Numbered from the stretch's first letter, positions 5,887 to 15,159 are shown. The stretch is DNA of 64,000 nucleotides from Thiomicrorhabdus sp033238645 (GCA_033238645.1 BQXR01000001.1:62001-126000), one strand, 5' to 3'. A program made the numbers and translations. Notes: generated from the sequence alone by a model not told the origin.

Positions 5887-8523
5887 ATGACCTCTAATAC
5901 CCCTGCTGTACATTATTTAAAAGATTACAGATCACCCGAGTTTGAAATTAGCACAGTAAATCTTGAGTTTGATCTGCACCCGACTGAGACGATTGTTACT
6001 AATAAAATGCAGGTTGTGAGGCTGGTAGATAGTAGCAAACTCGTATTGTCTGGCGAGCAACTTGAGTTAGTTTCGGTGTTGTTGAATGGTGAAGAGGTTA
6101 GTGCCTCTTGTATTTGCGATGCAGAGAGCTTTACATTACAGACTGAACTAAAGGCTTTTGAGCTTGAGATTACCACTAAGGTTGCACCAGAAAAGAATAC
6201 GGCATTAGAGGGTCTGTATCGAACCAGTGGAAACTACTGTACTCAGTGTGAAGCAGAAGGTTTTAGAAAGATAACTTACTTTCTAGATCGCCCTGATAAT
6301 TTGAGTCTTTTTACCACTAAAATCATCGCTGATAAATCTGAGAATAGTGTATTGCTTTCTAATGGGAATTTAATAGAGAGTGGTGATTTAGCTGATAATC
6401 GACATTATGCAGTTTGGCATGACCCATTCAAAAAGCCTTGTTACCTTTTTGCCTTAGTCGCGGGTAATTTAGAGTCCGTAGAGGATGTCTTTATGACTAA
6501 GGATAATCGTACGGTTGATTTAAAGATCTATGTTGAGTCACGTAATCTAGATAAGTGTACTCATGCAATGGACTCTTTAAAGAAGTCAATGAAGTGGGAT
6601 GAGGAGCGTTTTGGCCTTATCTATGATCTAGATATCTATATGATTGTTGCGGTTGATGACTTTAATATGGGGGCAATGGAGAACAAGGGTCTAAATGTTT
6701 TTAACTCTAAATTTGTTTTAGCCAAGCCTGATACAGCAACGGATGTTGATTATGAAGGTATTGAAGCGGTTATAGGGCATGAGTACTTTCATAACTGGAC
6801 GGGTAACCGTGTGACTTGCAGAGACTGGTTTCAGTTAACTCTTAAAGAGGGGTTAACTGTTTTCAGAGACCAAGAGTTTACAGCAGATATGCTCTCTCCC
6901 GCCGTTAAGCGTATAGAAGATGTTAAGCGTTTGCGTAGTAATCAATTTCCCGAAGACGCAGGGCCAATGTCCCATCCGATACAGCCACAATCCTATATTG
7001 AGATGAATAATTTTTACACTATGACGGTTTATGAGAAAGGTGCTGAAGTGGTTCGCCTTTATCATACCCTGCTTGGTGAGTCAGGATTTAGGAAGGGGAT
7101 GGATCTCTACTTTAAGCGCCATGATGGTCAAGCGATCACTGTGGTTGATTTCAGAGAGGCGATGGCTGATGCTAATGACATCGATCTATCACAAATGCAC
7201 AATTGGTATATTCAAGCAGGTACACCAACCTTAGCAGTGAGTGGTGTTTATAACGAGGCTGAAAAGACCTATCAGCTTACCTGTCGTCAGAGCTTGCCCT
7301 CTTCAAATGAGTCATTTAAACCGTTATTAATTCCGATTAAGTTAGCTCTGTTCAGCAGAACGGGTGAAAATTTTCCATTAACGGTAGATGCAGAAACCAG
7401 CGGTAAGGCAATTGAAGAGGAGGGGGAGGTCATCTTACGCTGTACTCAAGTTGAAGAGTCTTTTACTTTTACCCATATATCTAGTCAACCAATTCCTTCA
7501 TTACTGAGAGGGTTTTCTGCACCTGTAAACTTAAGCTATGACTACTCAGATAGTGAGTTAGGTTTACTAGCACACTCGGATACAGACAGTTTTGTGCGTT
7601 GGGAGTCTTTTCAGACGCTGGCAATGAATGAGATTAAAGCCAATATACAACGTTTTGAAATAGGTCAACCGTTAGCGCTTTCTGAAGTAATTCAAAAAGC
7701 CTTTACAGGTATTTTATTGGATCAATCAGAAGATCCTGCTTTGATTGCCTTAGCAATTACATTGCCTGATTTAACCTATATTGGTGAACAGTACGAGGTG
7801 ATCAATGTTGATGCGGTTTACCATGTTCATCAATGGTTAAGAACACTGCTAGCAGAGTGTTTTGAAGCGGAGTTATTACAAATTTATCAGCGTCTAACTA
7901 AATCAGCAGGGGGGGGGTATCGTTATCATAAAGAGGATATTGCTTCTCGTAAGTTGAAGAATGCCTGTTTGAAATATTTAATGTTATTGCCAAACCAGTT
8001 TGATCTAGGTAAGCAGCAGTATCTAAGTAATGAAAATATGACAGATGTACTTGCGGCATTAGAAACGATCTCTCATACGGATCATGCTGATAGACCTGAG
8101 TGTCTAGCGCATTTCTATAATGCTTGGCAGGATGATGCACTGGTTTTGGACAAGTGGTTTAGTTTACAGGCAGCATCACATCACAGACATGCTTTAGAGC
8201 ATGTACAGGAATTGGTTAAGCATACAGACTTTGTCTATACCAATCCTAACCGTGTCAGAAGTGTCTTAGGCGTGTTTGGTCGTATGAATTTATTGGGTCT
8301 ACATCGTACTGATGGGTCAGGGTATGAATTTTTAGCGAATGAAGTATTGGCTTTAGATAAGATTAACCCACAAGTTGCTGCACGTATAGTCGCACCATTT
8401 ACCCATTGGCAACGTTATGATGAGAAGCGATCTGAAAAAATGAAAGCGGTGCTTAATCAAATTATGTTGCATACGGGTTTATCAAAAGATGTTTATGAGA
8501 TAGTGTCTAAATCATTGGCTTAG
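5887..8523 (+). CDS. pepN: Aminopeptidase N (M1 family)
   Basis: Cytosolic zinc aminopeptidase that removes N-terminal residues from peptides. The 878 residues match proteobacterial PepN. Visible motifs are the exopeptidase signature GAMEN (262-266) and the zinc site HEYFH (298-302) with the third ligand E321 in LKEGL. The C-terminal half is the helical domain of the family. A nine-G run (7909-7917) encodes Gly675-Gly677; it is an inverted copy of the dispersed C-run motif and lies in the helical domain. The short unannotated gap after it leads into an LpoA-like gene. Confidence 0.96.
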   Translation: MTSNTPAVHYLKDYRSPEFEISTVNLEFDLHPTETIVTNKMQVVRLVDSSKLVLSGEQLELVSVLLNGEEVSASCICDAESFTLQTELKAFELEITTKVAPEKNTALEGLYRTSGNYCTQCEAEGFRKITYFLDRPDNLSLFTTKIIADKSENSVLLSNGNLIESGDLADNRHYAVWHDPFKKPCYLFALVAGNLESVEDVFMTKDNRTVDLKIYVESRNLDKCTHAMDSLKKSMKWDEERFGLIYDLDIYMIVAVDDFNMGAMENKGLNVFNSKFVLAKPDTATDVDYEGIEAVIGHEYFHNWTGNRVTCRDWFQLTLKEGLTVFRDQEFTADMLSPAVKRIEDVKRLRSNQFPEDAGPMSHPIQPQSYIEMNNFYTMTVYEKGAEVVRLYHTLLGESGFRKGMDLYFKRHDGQAITVVDFREAMADANDIDLSQMHNWYIQAGTPTLAVSGVYNEAEKTYQLTCRQSLPSSNESFKPLLIPIKLALFSRTGENFPLTVDAETSGKAIEEEGEVILRCTQVEESFTFTHISSQPIPSLLRGFSAPVNLSYDYSDSELGLLAHSDTDSFVRWESFQTLAMNEIKANIQRFEIGQPLALSEVIQKAFTGILLDQSEDPALIALAITLPDLTYIGEQYEVINVDAVYHVHQWLRTLLAECFEAELLQIYQRLTKSAGGGYRYHKEDIASRKLKNACLKYLMLLPNQFDLGKQQYLSNENMTDVLAALETISHTDHADRPECLAHFYNAWQDDALVLDKWFSLQAASHHRHALEHVQELVKHTDFVYTNPNRVRSVLGVFGRMNLLGLHRTDGSGYEFLANEVLALDKINPQVAARIVAPFTHWQRYDEKRSEKMKAVLNQIMLHTGLSKDVYEIVSKSLA
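7905..7917 (-). repeat. Dispersed C-run motif, inverted copy in pepN
   Basis: AGCA followed by nine G, the reverse complement of C9-TGCT. It is read as Ala-Gly-Gly-Gly. The next bases on the reverse strand (GATTT) resemble the CATTT of the intergenic copies. Confidence 0.65.
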
Positions 8524-8573
8524 GTTTGGTGGAAGCTAGCTGGTGATGAGGTTGGGGTGTTAACGGTGAAATT

Positions 8574-10109
8574 ATGCAACAGTTAAAATGTATTACAGCA
8601 CTGCTAATGATGAGTTTGCCGATGGCAAGCTTTGCCTATGAATCAGAAGATAGCGATCAAGAAAGTTATCTTTCCATTCAAGTTCATCCTCCCGTGGTGC
8701 AGCCATTAGAGGCACTATCGAAATCCTTTGCTACGGAATTTTCTGATCAATCTATGGCGAATAAACTCCAGCATATTGACCAAGAGATATTAATTCTTAG
8801 GGCTGAACTCTCTCTTAGGCGAGGAGAGCTAGAGCAGGTAAGAGAGTATATTTCTAAGTTAAATCGCATGGTTATTATTCCTGAATTCAAACTACGCATT
8901 GCCTACTTAAAACAGTTTTTGATCTCAGGTAGAAATACAGGGCTGGCAACTAAAATAAGGTCTAAGTTTCATTCAGAAGAGATAACATCGGTTGCATTTA
9001 CCCCCCAAAGACAAGCATTGCTGACAGTCAACTCTATACAGCCCTTAGATTTTCCATCGAATAAAAAAAATGCAGTTTTAGTTGTCTTATTACCCTTGTC
9101 AGATGATTATGAACAAGTGGGTAATCAACTGTTTAATAGCTTAAATCAAGCGTTGGCTCAACAAGGCTTTGATGGTACTGTGGCTATCTTTGATACCACT
9201 CAGTATGAATCGGCATATGATTTGTGGGCGGTTATACAGGCATACCAGCCTGATTTTATATTTGGTCCACTGCAAAAGAAGATGGTTGCAGAGTGGCACG
9301 CTTTAAAGACGGGGATACCAACCCTTTTCTTTAATGAGATAGATGCACTTAATGGATTTGAGAGATCACTGTCTCCCAATAAGTTTAAAGGGCTAGAGCA
9401 GGTTTTTTTGGTTCTTGATCACAATCTTTATGAGAATGTACTGGTTGTTACGGATCAATCTGAAGCATCAAAAAATCTTGAACTTGAGTTTTATCAAGCT
9501 TGGACAGCTCGGGATAAAGTGGGCTTGTACCAACACTATGAGGTCGACAAATTTGTAAGCCAGACGGTTGAAATAGCGATTAATGCTCAAGTATCTAAAG
9601 AGCGTAAAGCTTGGCTACAACGTATTATAAAAAAACAGTTAACATTTAGTCCTCGAACTCGAGATGATTTTGATGTCATTATAAGTTTCCTTCCTGAGAA
9701 TAAATCTCTATTAATCAGCCCTATGTTAGACTTTTATCAGTTAACTGATATGGCGCATATTTGGTATCCTAGCCAAATTCCTCAAGCAGATTCACTCAAA
9801 TCGAATCTATCTTCTTGGCAGAGAACAATTGCTGTTTTACCTGCTTACGTTCAACCTCCACCTATCTTAGACGAACCCTATGCTGAAGCTAATGATAAAA
9901 CTGGCCTATTTTATGCTTTGGGTCAACTGGCGATAGAAATTGTCAATAATCCTGCGATTATTAATGGTATGGATTTATATATAGAGTCTGAGTTTGGAGC
10001 CATTACATCTAACTCAGATGGACAGTTCTATTTATTGCCAGTTGTCTATTGGATTGATCAAGGTAATATTGAGATTGTTTCTGAGTTATTAGAGTCACCA
10101 ACAGAATAA
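8574..10109 (+). CDS. LppC/LpoA-like penicillin-binding-protein activator
   Basis: Looks like an LppC/LpoA family protein: an N-terminal helical region (about 60-150), then a periplasmic-binding fold starting AVLVVLLPLSDDYEQVGNQL and ending with DDFDVIISFLPENKSLLISP and HIWYPSQIP, which match the family's pattern of strand and ligand-cleft segments. In relatives the protein activates the bifunctional synthase PBP1A from the outer membrane. The signal peptide (MQQLKCITALLMMSLPMASFA) ends in SFA with no lipobox Cys, so this one seems to be soluble in the periplasm. Its place beside pepN is not the usual yraN context. I am fairly sure of the fold and less sure of the role. Confidence 0.7.
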   Translation: MQQLKCITALLMMSLPMASFAYESEDSDQESYLSIQVHPPVVQPLEALSKSFATEFSDQSMANKLQHIDQEILILRAELSLRRGELEQVREYISKLNRMVIIPEFKLRIAYLKQFLISGRNTGLATKIRSKFHSEEITSVAFTPQRQALLTVNSIQPLDFPSNKKNAVLVVLLPLSDDYEQVGNQLFNSLNQALAQQGFDGTVAIFDTTQYESAYDLWAVIQAYQPDFIFGPLQKKMVAEWHALKTGIPTLFFNEIDALNGFERSLSPNKFKGLEQVFLVLDHNLYENVLVVTDQSEASKNLELEFYQAWTARDKVGLYQHYEVDKFVSQTVEIAINAQVSKERKAWLQRIIKKQLTFSPRTRDDFDVIISFLPENKSLLISPMLDFYQLTDMAHIWYPSQIPQADSLKSNLSSWQRTIAVLPAYVQPPPILDEPYAEANDKTGLFYALGQLAIEIVNNPAIINGMDLYIESEFGAITSNSDGQFYLLPVVYWIDQGNIEIVSELLESPTE

Positions 10110-10169
10110 AATCTTTATTCTTGATCGATCTAATAAAACCAATATGCATATAGAGAACGACTCTTTATG

Positions 10170-10185
10170 TGGCAAAGTTTGTGCT
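10170..10185 (+). promoter_or_regulatory. Possible sigma-54 promoter
   Basis: TGGCAAAGTTTGTGCT has GG (10171-10172) and GC (10183-10184) exactly ten bases apart. The start would fall near 10196, only about nine bases before the GTG start, and would split the ribosome site, so the site is doubtful. Confidence 0.3.
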
Positions 10186-10204
10186 CATTGTAAGGAAGTG
10201 ATAC

Positions 10205-11266
10205 GTGGCAGAGAACGATGAAACCTTTGATCCCAATGATCTAGATAGTATTGATGCGCTTTTAGATGAAGCTGAGCAAACTGCTAATGAAGATGTTGCG
10301 GGTGAAGCTTCGGCAGAAGCTCAGGATAGTATTGATGCACTTTTAGATGAAGCTGAAGAAGTAGCAGGTGTAGAAAATGATACGCCAGAAATAGTTGATG
10401 ATACTAGTGCTGATACTACTGTTGAGCAATCGGAGGCAGCGGCTATTCTCGAGCAGGCAGAGTCAGTAGAAAGCACTAAGCAGAATAAAGACATAAAGAA
10501 ACAGGCCGTACCTGATGCGGATGATTTTCTGGCAAAGCGCGCCGAAGCGGCACGTTCAGATCAAAATCAAAATATGGTGGCAGAAGATATGGAACCGATT
10601 AAAAAACTTATTATTATTTTTGGCTCAGTGCTGACGGTACTGATTGTTATAGCGATTGCTATTGGTGTCTGGAGTGCTTTAGCAGCATCCTCATCAGCAA
10701 TGGATGAAGATACGCTTATGATGATTGAATCTATGCAGCTTAAGTCTGATGAGAACGGAGAGGTTGCTTTGGAGTCGGGCAAGGCGGTTGAATCGCTTGC
10801 GATAAAAATTGATTTATTAAGCTCTCTATTGGAGGGGGTATCTAGTGATATTGCAAAAATTGCAGCTCAAGCTACATCTGGTCAGCAGCAGGATATGATT
10901 GGAGCTATCAGTGGGGGGCATCATCCGAATAAATCTGAAGATACCCATGCGGCAACGAATACGGCAAAAATTAAACAAGGGGCTTTTGATACTGTGGTAT
11001 TAGATAAGGTTGTCTCTGTTAATGGAAAAATAATTAGGGCGAAAAAACGTATTGATGAGATCAATCGACGTGTTAAAAGTATTCAGAAACAACATACTGC
11101 TTTATTACATAGTGTTAAGGCGGTAGAAAAGCAAATGCTTATGCAGCAAGCTGCAATTGAAGCAGAAAGAGCCGCTGAGGAAGAGAAGCTTAACGAGTCT
11201 AATAGAGATTACCGATATATGAATGGTGATATGTACGATCAATCTGTAACCGATTCGTACCCATAG
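10205..11266 (+). CDS. Unknown acidic single-pass membrane protein with DSIDALLDEAE repeats
   Basis: Family not recognised. GTG start with a good AAGGAAG ribosome site. Residues 1-130 are acidic and low in complexity and contain a duplicated DSIDALLDEAE (about 15-25 and 42-52). One membrane segment (about 135-160, KKLIIIFGSVLTVLIVIAIAIG) follows. The rest is polar, with two helical heptad-rich stretches that end in RAAEEEKLNESNRD. The EIDALL-like core resembles the N-terminus of FliM (SQDEVDALL, at the end of this window), which in FliM binds CheY-P. It heads a four-gene set with flgP, so a flagellar or envelope role is likely, but this is inference. Confidence 0.7.
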   Translation: MAENDETFDPNDLDSIDALLDEAEQTANEDVAGEASAEAQDSIDALLDEAEEVAGVENDTPEIVDDTSADTTVEQSEAAAILEQAESVESTKQNKDIKKQAVPDADDFLAKRAEAARSDQNQNMVAEDMEPIKKLIIIFGSVLTVLIVIAIAIGVWSALAASSSAMDEDTLMMIESMQLKSDENGEVALESGKAVESLAIKIDLLSSLLEGVSSDIAKIAAQATSGQQQDMIGAISGGHHPNKSEDTHAATNTAKIKQGAFDTVVLDKVVSVNGKIIRAKKRIDEINRRVKSIQKQHTALLHSVKAVEKQMLMQQAAIEAERAAEEEKLNESNRDYRYMNGDMYDQSVTDSYP

Positions 11267-11303
11267 TTGAGTTGGACTTGGTTAGATAGAGGAGGAGAGC
11301 ATC

Positions 11304-11558
11304 ATGCTAAGAAAGATAGTGGTTATGTCATCCTGTGTTCTTCTGTTGGGTTGTAGCTCGCTTAAAAGTATTGAGTATATTGAGGATGATGATTTGCCAG
11401 GCGGCATAATGGTCGAGAGTAAAGTTTTTAAAGGAACCTCTTTTTCAGTTCCTGACTATTACTCAACTAATCAGGTCGATAAACACTATAAAGTAGGTCA
11501 AATATATTATGTACAAGATCTACATTGTAGCCATAAAACAAACAAGTGTACTAATTGA
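11304..11558 (+). CDS. Small lipoprotein of unknown function
   Basis: 84 residues with a signal peptide and lipobox LLLGC (Cys17). The ribosome site GGAGGAGAG is excellent. The mature part has an Asp/Glu patch (YIEDDDLPGG) and two C-terminal cysteines that could form a disulfide (LHCSHKTNKC). Family not recognised. It lies between the acidic membrane protein and flgP, so it may be an outer-membrane partner in the FlgP assembly. Confidence 0.65.
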   Translation: MLRKIVVMSSCVLLLGCSSLKSIEYIEDDDLPGGIMVESKVFKGTSFSVPDYYSTNQVDKHYKVGQIYYVQDLHCSHKTNKCTN

Positions 11559-11606
11559 AAGATTAGTTTGTCAGTAAATATAAAGTAATAAATGGAGTAT
11601 AGAGCA

Positions 11607-12149
11607 ATGAAAAAGCAAACTGTTCTTATTGCGAGTCTAGCAAGTTTGGTCGTGTTGAGTGGGTGTTCTGTAAATAAGCCATGTTGTTCTGAAGTAAATA
11701 AACAGGCGCAGAAATTGGTTCAGGTACAGCCCAGGCCTGCACCAGTATACAAAGCGAAAAAACCTGAATTAATGAAGATTTCAGGGATAGGTTATGGTGC
11801 ACAGAGTTCTTATGGAGCCTATACACCGGGACAGCGTCGCTTAATGGCAATTCGTGCTTCCAAATTAGATGCCTATCGTGCCTTAGCTGAACAGATCCAT
11901 GGTATTAAAATTGACAGTAATACCTCTGTAGCAACCTTAACGGCTAAGAGTGATAGCTTTAGAGCACGAGTCAATGCGGTTGTACGTGGTGCTAGAATTG
12001 TCAGTGTAACGCCAATGGCTGATAATAACTACGAGACAGTTCTGGAAGTTTATGTCGATAAGGGCTTTTTTGAACAAAACTTTATCTACTCTGCTGAGGA
12101 GGCAAGAGCACTTGACCCTGAAGCGATTTATCAGGTTAGTTCTTTTTAG
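11607..12149 (+). CDS. flgP: FlgP, LPP20-family flagellar outer-membrane lipoprotein
   Basis: In Vibrio and Campylobacter FlgP is a lipoprotein that forms an outer ring or disk beneath the outer membrane and supports high-torque polar flagella. Signal peptide with lipobox LSGC (Cys21), a Lys/Pro-rich linker, then the LPP20/FlgP domain: ISGIGYGAQSSYGAYTPGQ, RRLMAIRASKLDAYRALAEQ, VARGARIV-like strand and ETVLEVYVD. I start at 11607, where GGAG lies nine bases upstream and the signal begins with MKKQ, not five codons earlier. FlgO was not found beside it. Confidence 0.8.
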   Translation: MKKQTVLIASLASLVVLSGCSVNKPCCSEVNKQAQKLVQVQPRPAPVYKAKKPELMKISGIGYGAQSSYGAYTPGQRRLMAIRASKLDAYRALAEQIHGIKIDSNTSVATLTAKSDSFRARVNAVVRGARIVSVTPMADNNYETVLEVYVDKGFFEQNFIYSAEEARALDPEAIYQVSSF

Positions 12150-12189
12150 TTCAAAGCTGGTTGATGTTATTTAGCTTGGAGGTTTTAGT

Positions 12190-12480
12190 ATGATTAACTA
12201 TAAAGTGATTATTCCATTGGTGATAGGAATTTTTGTCTGGCAAGGTGTTGCTGATGCAGCGAGTATTAGTTCTCGCGTGCGTATTTTAGAAAGTAAAATT
12301 TCTAAACAGAATTTTAAAATTAAACAGTCAATGGGTATTAACTCTCTGCAGAGTGCTAAAGTTGATAAGAGTTTAGTTAAGATCAAAGCATTAGAAAAGA
12401 AGGTTAATAGGTTGCTAAAGAGTTCCAAGAAAGCCAAAATTAAAGCGGGGCGCTTAGATAAGCGCTATGCTTATCCATAG
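12190..12480 (+). CDS. Small secreted basic coiled-coil protein, unknown
   Basis: 96 residues: a signal peptide ending ADA before ASIS, then a very basic helical region with heptads (VRILESKISKQNFKIKQ, IKALEKKVNRLLK) and the end RLDKRYAYP. The ribosome site is GGAGG. Family not recognised. It is the last gene of the group that contains flgP and is followed by a strong terminator, which suggests a periplasmic accessory to that group. Confidence 0.65.
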   Translation: MINYKVIIPLVIGIFVWQGVADAASISSRVRILESKISKQNFKIKQSMGINSLQSAKVDKSLVKIKALEKKVNRLLKSSKKAKIKAGRLDKRYAYP

Positions 12481-12508
12481 TTGGATACACACTTGTTCTT
12501 ACTCCCAT

Positions 12509-12543
12509 AAAAAAGCCCAGTTCAATTGAACTGGGCTTTTTTC
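12509..12543. terminator. Bidirectional terminator between the flgP group and the PilZ gene
   Basis: AAAAGCCCAGTTCAA and TTGAACTGGGCTTTT form a perfect 15-bp inverted repeat with A run before and T run after, so it works in both directions between convergent genes. Confidence 0.9.
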
Positions 12544-12633
12544 ATATGGGCTTAGTGAGATAAATAGTTGAATAAATAAGCCTGTAAACCACTCTATATA
12601 AAGGTTTTCTAGGCATTTAGTGAACATTCCAAC

Positions 12634-13209
12634 TTATTTTTTTTGTAAGTCCTGACGCTTTTTTTGAGCTAGCTCAATTTCTTTGGATTGGATGAAGAAG
12701 ATCAGTTTTCTACGGTCTTCTTCATTTAAGTTTTGATAAGATAGTGCGACATTATTACCATGTTCAAGAGGAGTGATTTTAATAATATCACATCTGACTA
12801 AAATGGGTGTTTCTGCTTCTAAAGGTTTAATTAAGAGGTCAACTTTATCGTTCTTTGAAATATTCTCATCAATATCAATCGCTATACCACTACCACTTAA
12901 GTTGACGGTTCTTGTTGGTATTGCTCTCGTTAGCTGAGCATCATCAATTGTCTCAAGTACAAAATTAATTTTGCTATTGATAGCTGTTAACGCTATTGCT
13001 AATAATGAACTCTTTTCAGTAATATGCGAGATGATCTCATTAATATGCTCATCAAGCTGAGCAAGGTTGGTCATAAAGTATTTCTCAATATACTTTGCGT
13101 CAGGATTAATAGGTAGCATGTTTTTTTCAGCTTCTTGTGGTGATAAGACACGGTAGCTACAAGGCATTTGTACATCAATTCTGTAAAAGGAGCGTTGATC
13201 TTTAGGCAT
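12634..13209 (-). CDS. PilZ-domain protein, probable c-di-GMP sensor
   Basis: PilZ domains bind cyclic di-GMP through RxxxR and (D/N)xSxxG. Both are here: R6-x3-R10 (QRSFYRIDV) and NLSGSG near residue 103. The two motifs are almost 95 residues apart, separated by a helical insert (about 35-90, IEKYFMTNLAQLDEHINEIIS). This layout resembles the atypical tetrameric PilZ proteins and not YcgR. C-terminal strands (VRCDIIKITPLEHGNNVALSY) and a charged helix end the protein. It lies next to flgN and flgM on the same strand with 175 bases between, so a link from c-di-GMP to motility is plausible. Confidence 0.8.
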   Translation of the reverse strand: MPKDQRSFYRIDVQMPCSYRVLSPQEAEKNMLPINPDAKYIEKYFMTNLAQLDEHINEIISHITEKSSLLAIALTAINSKINFVLETIDDAQLTRAIPTRTVNLSGSGIAIDIDENISKNDKVDLLIKPLEAETPILVRCDIIKITPLEHGNNVALSYQNLNEEDRRKLIFFIQSKEIELAQKKRQDLQKK

Positions 13210-13384
13210 TGGTTCACTCGTTAAAATAATAAGTTATATTTTGAAGTAGATGAATTTAAAAACTATTCTAAAATTAATCTATAGCGATATAAATAAGGCT
13301 GGAATAGTTGCTTAAATATTACCACAGTAGGCTTACTGTAAGCAGAAAATACGCCAAACAGGTTCTGTTTAAAAATAATAGCTT

Positions 13385-13876
13385 TTAAGCTTTACCAAGT
13401 GTTTGTTTATCTGTCGATGTTGGAGTTGTCTTACCTTTAGAGCCGTACAGACTTACGTCTGGTTGCCCTTTACCTGAAATTAAATTAATCGTTTGCTTAT
13501 TAATGTTATTAAGAATTTGAATCGACATGCCATTTGCTTGGTTTAAGTTGTGGCAGTCAGAGATTAGCTTAATAATATTTTGAATTTGCTGTTGAGCGTT
13601 CTTTGTTAAAGGAAGGTCATGCTCAGAGCTGAATAGCTGTGTCAGGTTTAATTCAATTGGTAACAGTGTTTTATCAATTTCTGCTGTTAGTTGGGATATT
13701 TCATTTGATTGCTGTTCTTTAATGGGGAGGATTGAATTGATTTGATCGGCATCGTTAGCTTGTAATGCTAAAGTTTCAGTTTGAAGTGTCTTGAAAAAAT
13801 CTTCTAGCAGAGTGACTAATTGAGCCGTTTGTGAGGTTAGTTGCTCAATGTTTAGTCGATTATCTGCTAGAGTCAT
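13385..13876 (-). CDS. flgN: FlgN flagellar export chaperone
   Basis: Cytoplasmic chaperone of the hook-filament junction proteins FlgK and FlgL, which are encoded in this window. Mostly alpha-helical (163 residues), beginning with a LEDFFKTLQTETLAL helix as in the FlgN family and ending with NGMSIQILNNINKQTINLI and the typical VSLYGSKGKT tail. It follows flgM by 12 bases and shares its sigma-28 promoter, as in other polar flagellar systems. Confidence 0.85.
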   Translation of the reverse strand: MTLADNRLNIEQLTSQTAQLVTLLEDFFKTLQTETLALQANDADQINSILPIKEQQSNEISQLTAEIDKTLLPIELNLTQLFSSEHDLPLTKNAQQQIQNIIKLISDCHNLNQANGMSIQILNNINKQTINLISGKGQPDVSLYGSKGKTTPTSTDKQTLGKA

Positions 13877-13888
13877 TTAGTTAAACCA

Positions 13889-14197
13889 TTAAAATCGTGA
13901 GAAAAGAGCTTCAGTCTGAATGAGCTTGTCAGCAACACGTTCAGCATCTACCTTGTAAGAACCACTTTCAATGGCACTTTTTAATTCAGTAATACGCGCT
14001 GCGTTATCGATATCTACACTGTGAGCTTTCTGCTCCAGACTACTCACCTGAGAAACAGCTTGGGTTAATGTGACTTTGTCCAAGTTATTAGAAGAAGTTT
14101 GTTCTGAGGTTTTTTCAGAAACATCCTTGCTTGGGGCTTTAACCGAATCATTTGATCGGTTAGTTATGGCACTGTTGTTTAAGTTTTTAATATCCAT
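13889..14197 (-). CDS. flgM: FlgM, anti-sigma-28 factor
   Basis: Binds and holds sigma-28 (FliA) until the hook is finished and FlgM is exported. 102 residues: a disordered, Ser/Asn-rich N-terminus (needed for export) and the sigma-binding C-terminal half, DNAARITELKSAIESGSY and YKVDAERVADKLIQTEALF, close to the family consensus. A sigma-28 promoter 64 bases upstream on the same strand gives the usual feedback loop. The leader contains a short inverted repeat, ACTGT-N7-ACAGT. Confidence 0.92.
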   Translation of the reverse strand: MDIKNLNNSAITNRSNDSVKAPSKDVSEKTSEQTSSNNLDKVTLTQAVSQVSSLEQKAHSVDIDNAARITELKSAIESGSYKVDAERVADKLIQTEALFSRF

Positions 14198-14260
14198 TTT
14201 TCTGGCCTCACACCTAATGTACTGTCATTTTAACAGTATTGTTTTTAGTTTCTACTATTT

Positions 14261-14286
14261 ATATCGGCAGAAATTAAAAATCTTTA
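14261..14286 (-). promoter_or_regulatory. Sigma-28 promoter of flgM-flgN
   Basis: On the minus strand TAAA (14286-14283), 14 bases, then GCCGATAT (14268-14261). This matches TAAA-N15-GCCGATAA apart from one base of spacing and the last base. Confidence 0.8.
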
Positions 14287-14307
14287 GTCAAAATTTAAAT
14301 TTTTTCT

Positions 14308-15024
14308 TTATGGTACTTCTACTGTGTTCGGAGCAATAACTATGCCTTTTATTACTTTATTAGAAGATATGTTTTTTATGGCAACTTGAGCTTGTTCAAC
14401 ACCATCTTCTAAAGCGACACCTTTGGTCTTTACCTGAATGCTTCCAATCCGAGTGACTACAGTTACCTCGCGGTTTTTAAACACCCAATAAGGTGCTTGA
14501 AAATCTCTGATTTTAAGGATGCTATTGGGAGGGATTCCCTTCTTTGCTCTCATTCCAATGGCTGTTTCAGTATTGATAATACTTCCTTTTGGAACTTTTT
14601 TGTATGGCAATAGTACGCTTTCTACATCCTCAGATTTTATAACGGCAAGTTTTAGAATTCCTTTAGTATTAATAACTGCAGGACGTTTACCTGTAACGGC
14701 CACTGGCAGATAGAGCTGCCATTTTGGCTGTAAGCAGGAGACTCCAAAAGTCATTCTACCAACGATTTTGTTGGGGTTTCTATCCTTTATGATCAGTGCT
14801 TGTTGGCATTTAGCTAGTTTAAGTGTGTGACTCAAGTTTCTTAGCTTTATTTCAGGTTCAAATATTTTCTGGTCAATTTTTTGCTTTACATGTTCAGTGA
14901 CTAGATTATATATTTCACTGTGTGCTTGATTGACTGCATGAATATCGTTTTCTAGAGCATGGCTACTGAAGCTTACAAGGGCTAGTAGCGGTACTGAGAA
15001 CAGTGTTAATATATGTTTTATCAT
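14308..15024 (-). CDS. flgA: FlgA, P-ring assembly chaperone
   Basis: Periplasmic chaperone that helps FlgI form the P ring. Signal peptide (MIKHILTLFSVPLLALVSFSSHA), an N-terminal helix, then a SAF-like domain and the conserved end GVEQAQVAIKNISSNKVIKGIV. Length 238 fits. The order flgN-flgM-flgA on one strand with cheV diverging from it is that of Vibrio and Pseudomonas. About 110 bases separate it from flgM, where flgM has its own sigma-28 promoter. Confidence 0.9.
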   Translation of the reverse strand: MIKHILTLFSVPLLALVSFSSHALENDIHAVNQAHSEIYNLVTEHVKQKIDQKIFEPEIKLRNLSHTLKLAKCQQALIIKDRNPNKIVGRMTFGVSCLQPKWQLYLPVAVTGKRPAVINTKGILKLAVIKSEDVESVLLPYKKVPKGSIINTETAIGMRAKKGIPPNSILKIRDFQAPYWVFKNREVTVVTRIGSIQVKTKGVALEDGVEQAQVAIKNISSNKVIKGIVIAPNTVEVP

Positions 15025-15159
15025 GTACTCATACTAACATGAGAAAGAGTGGTTGTTAAAGTTCAGATGGACTTTAAGCTTGTATATGTTTAAAACGGTT
15101 TACACTATATAAAAGATGGTATTTTGCTGTTAAAGAGAGCTTACACGCTCTTTAGGCAA

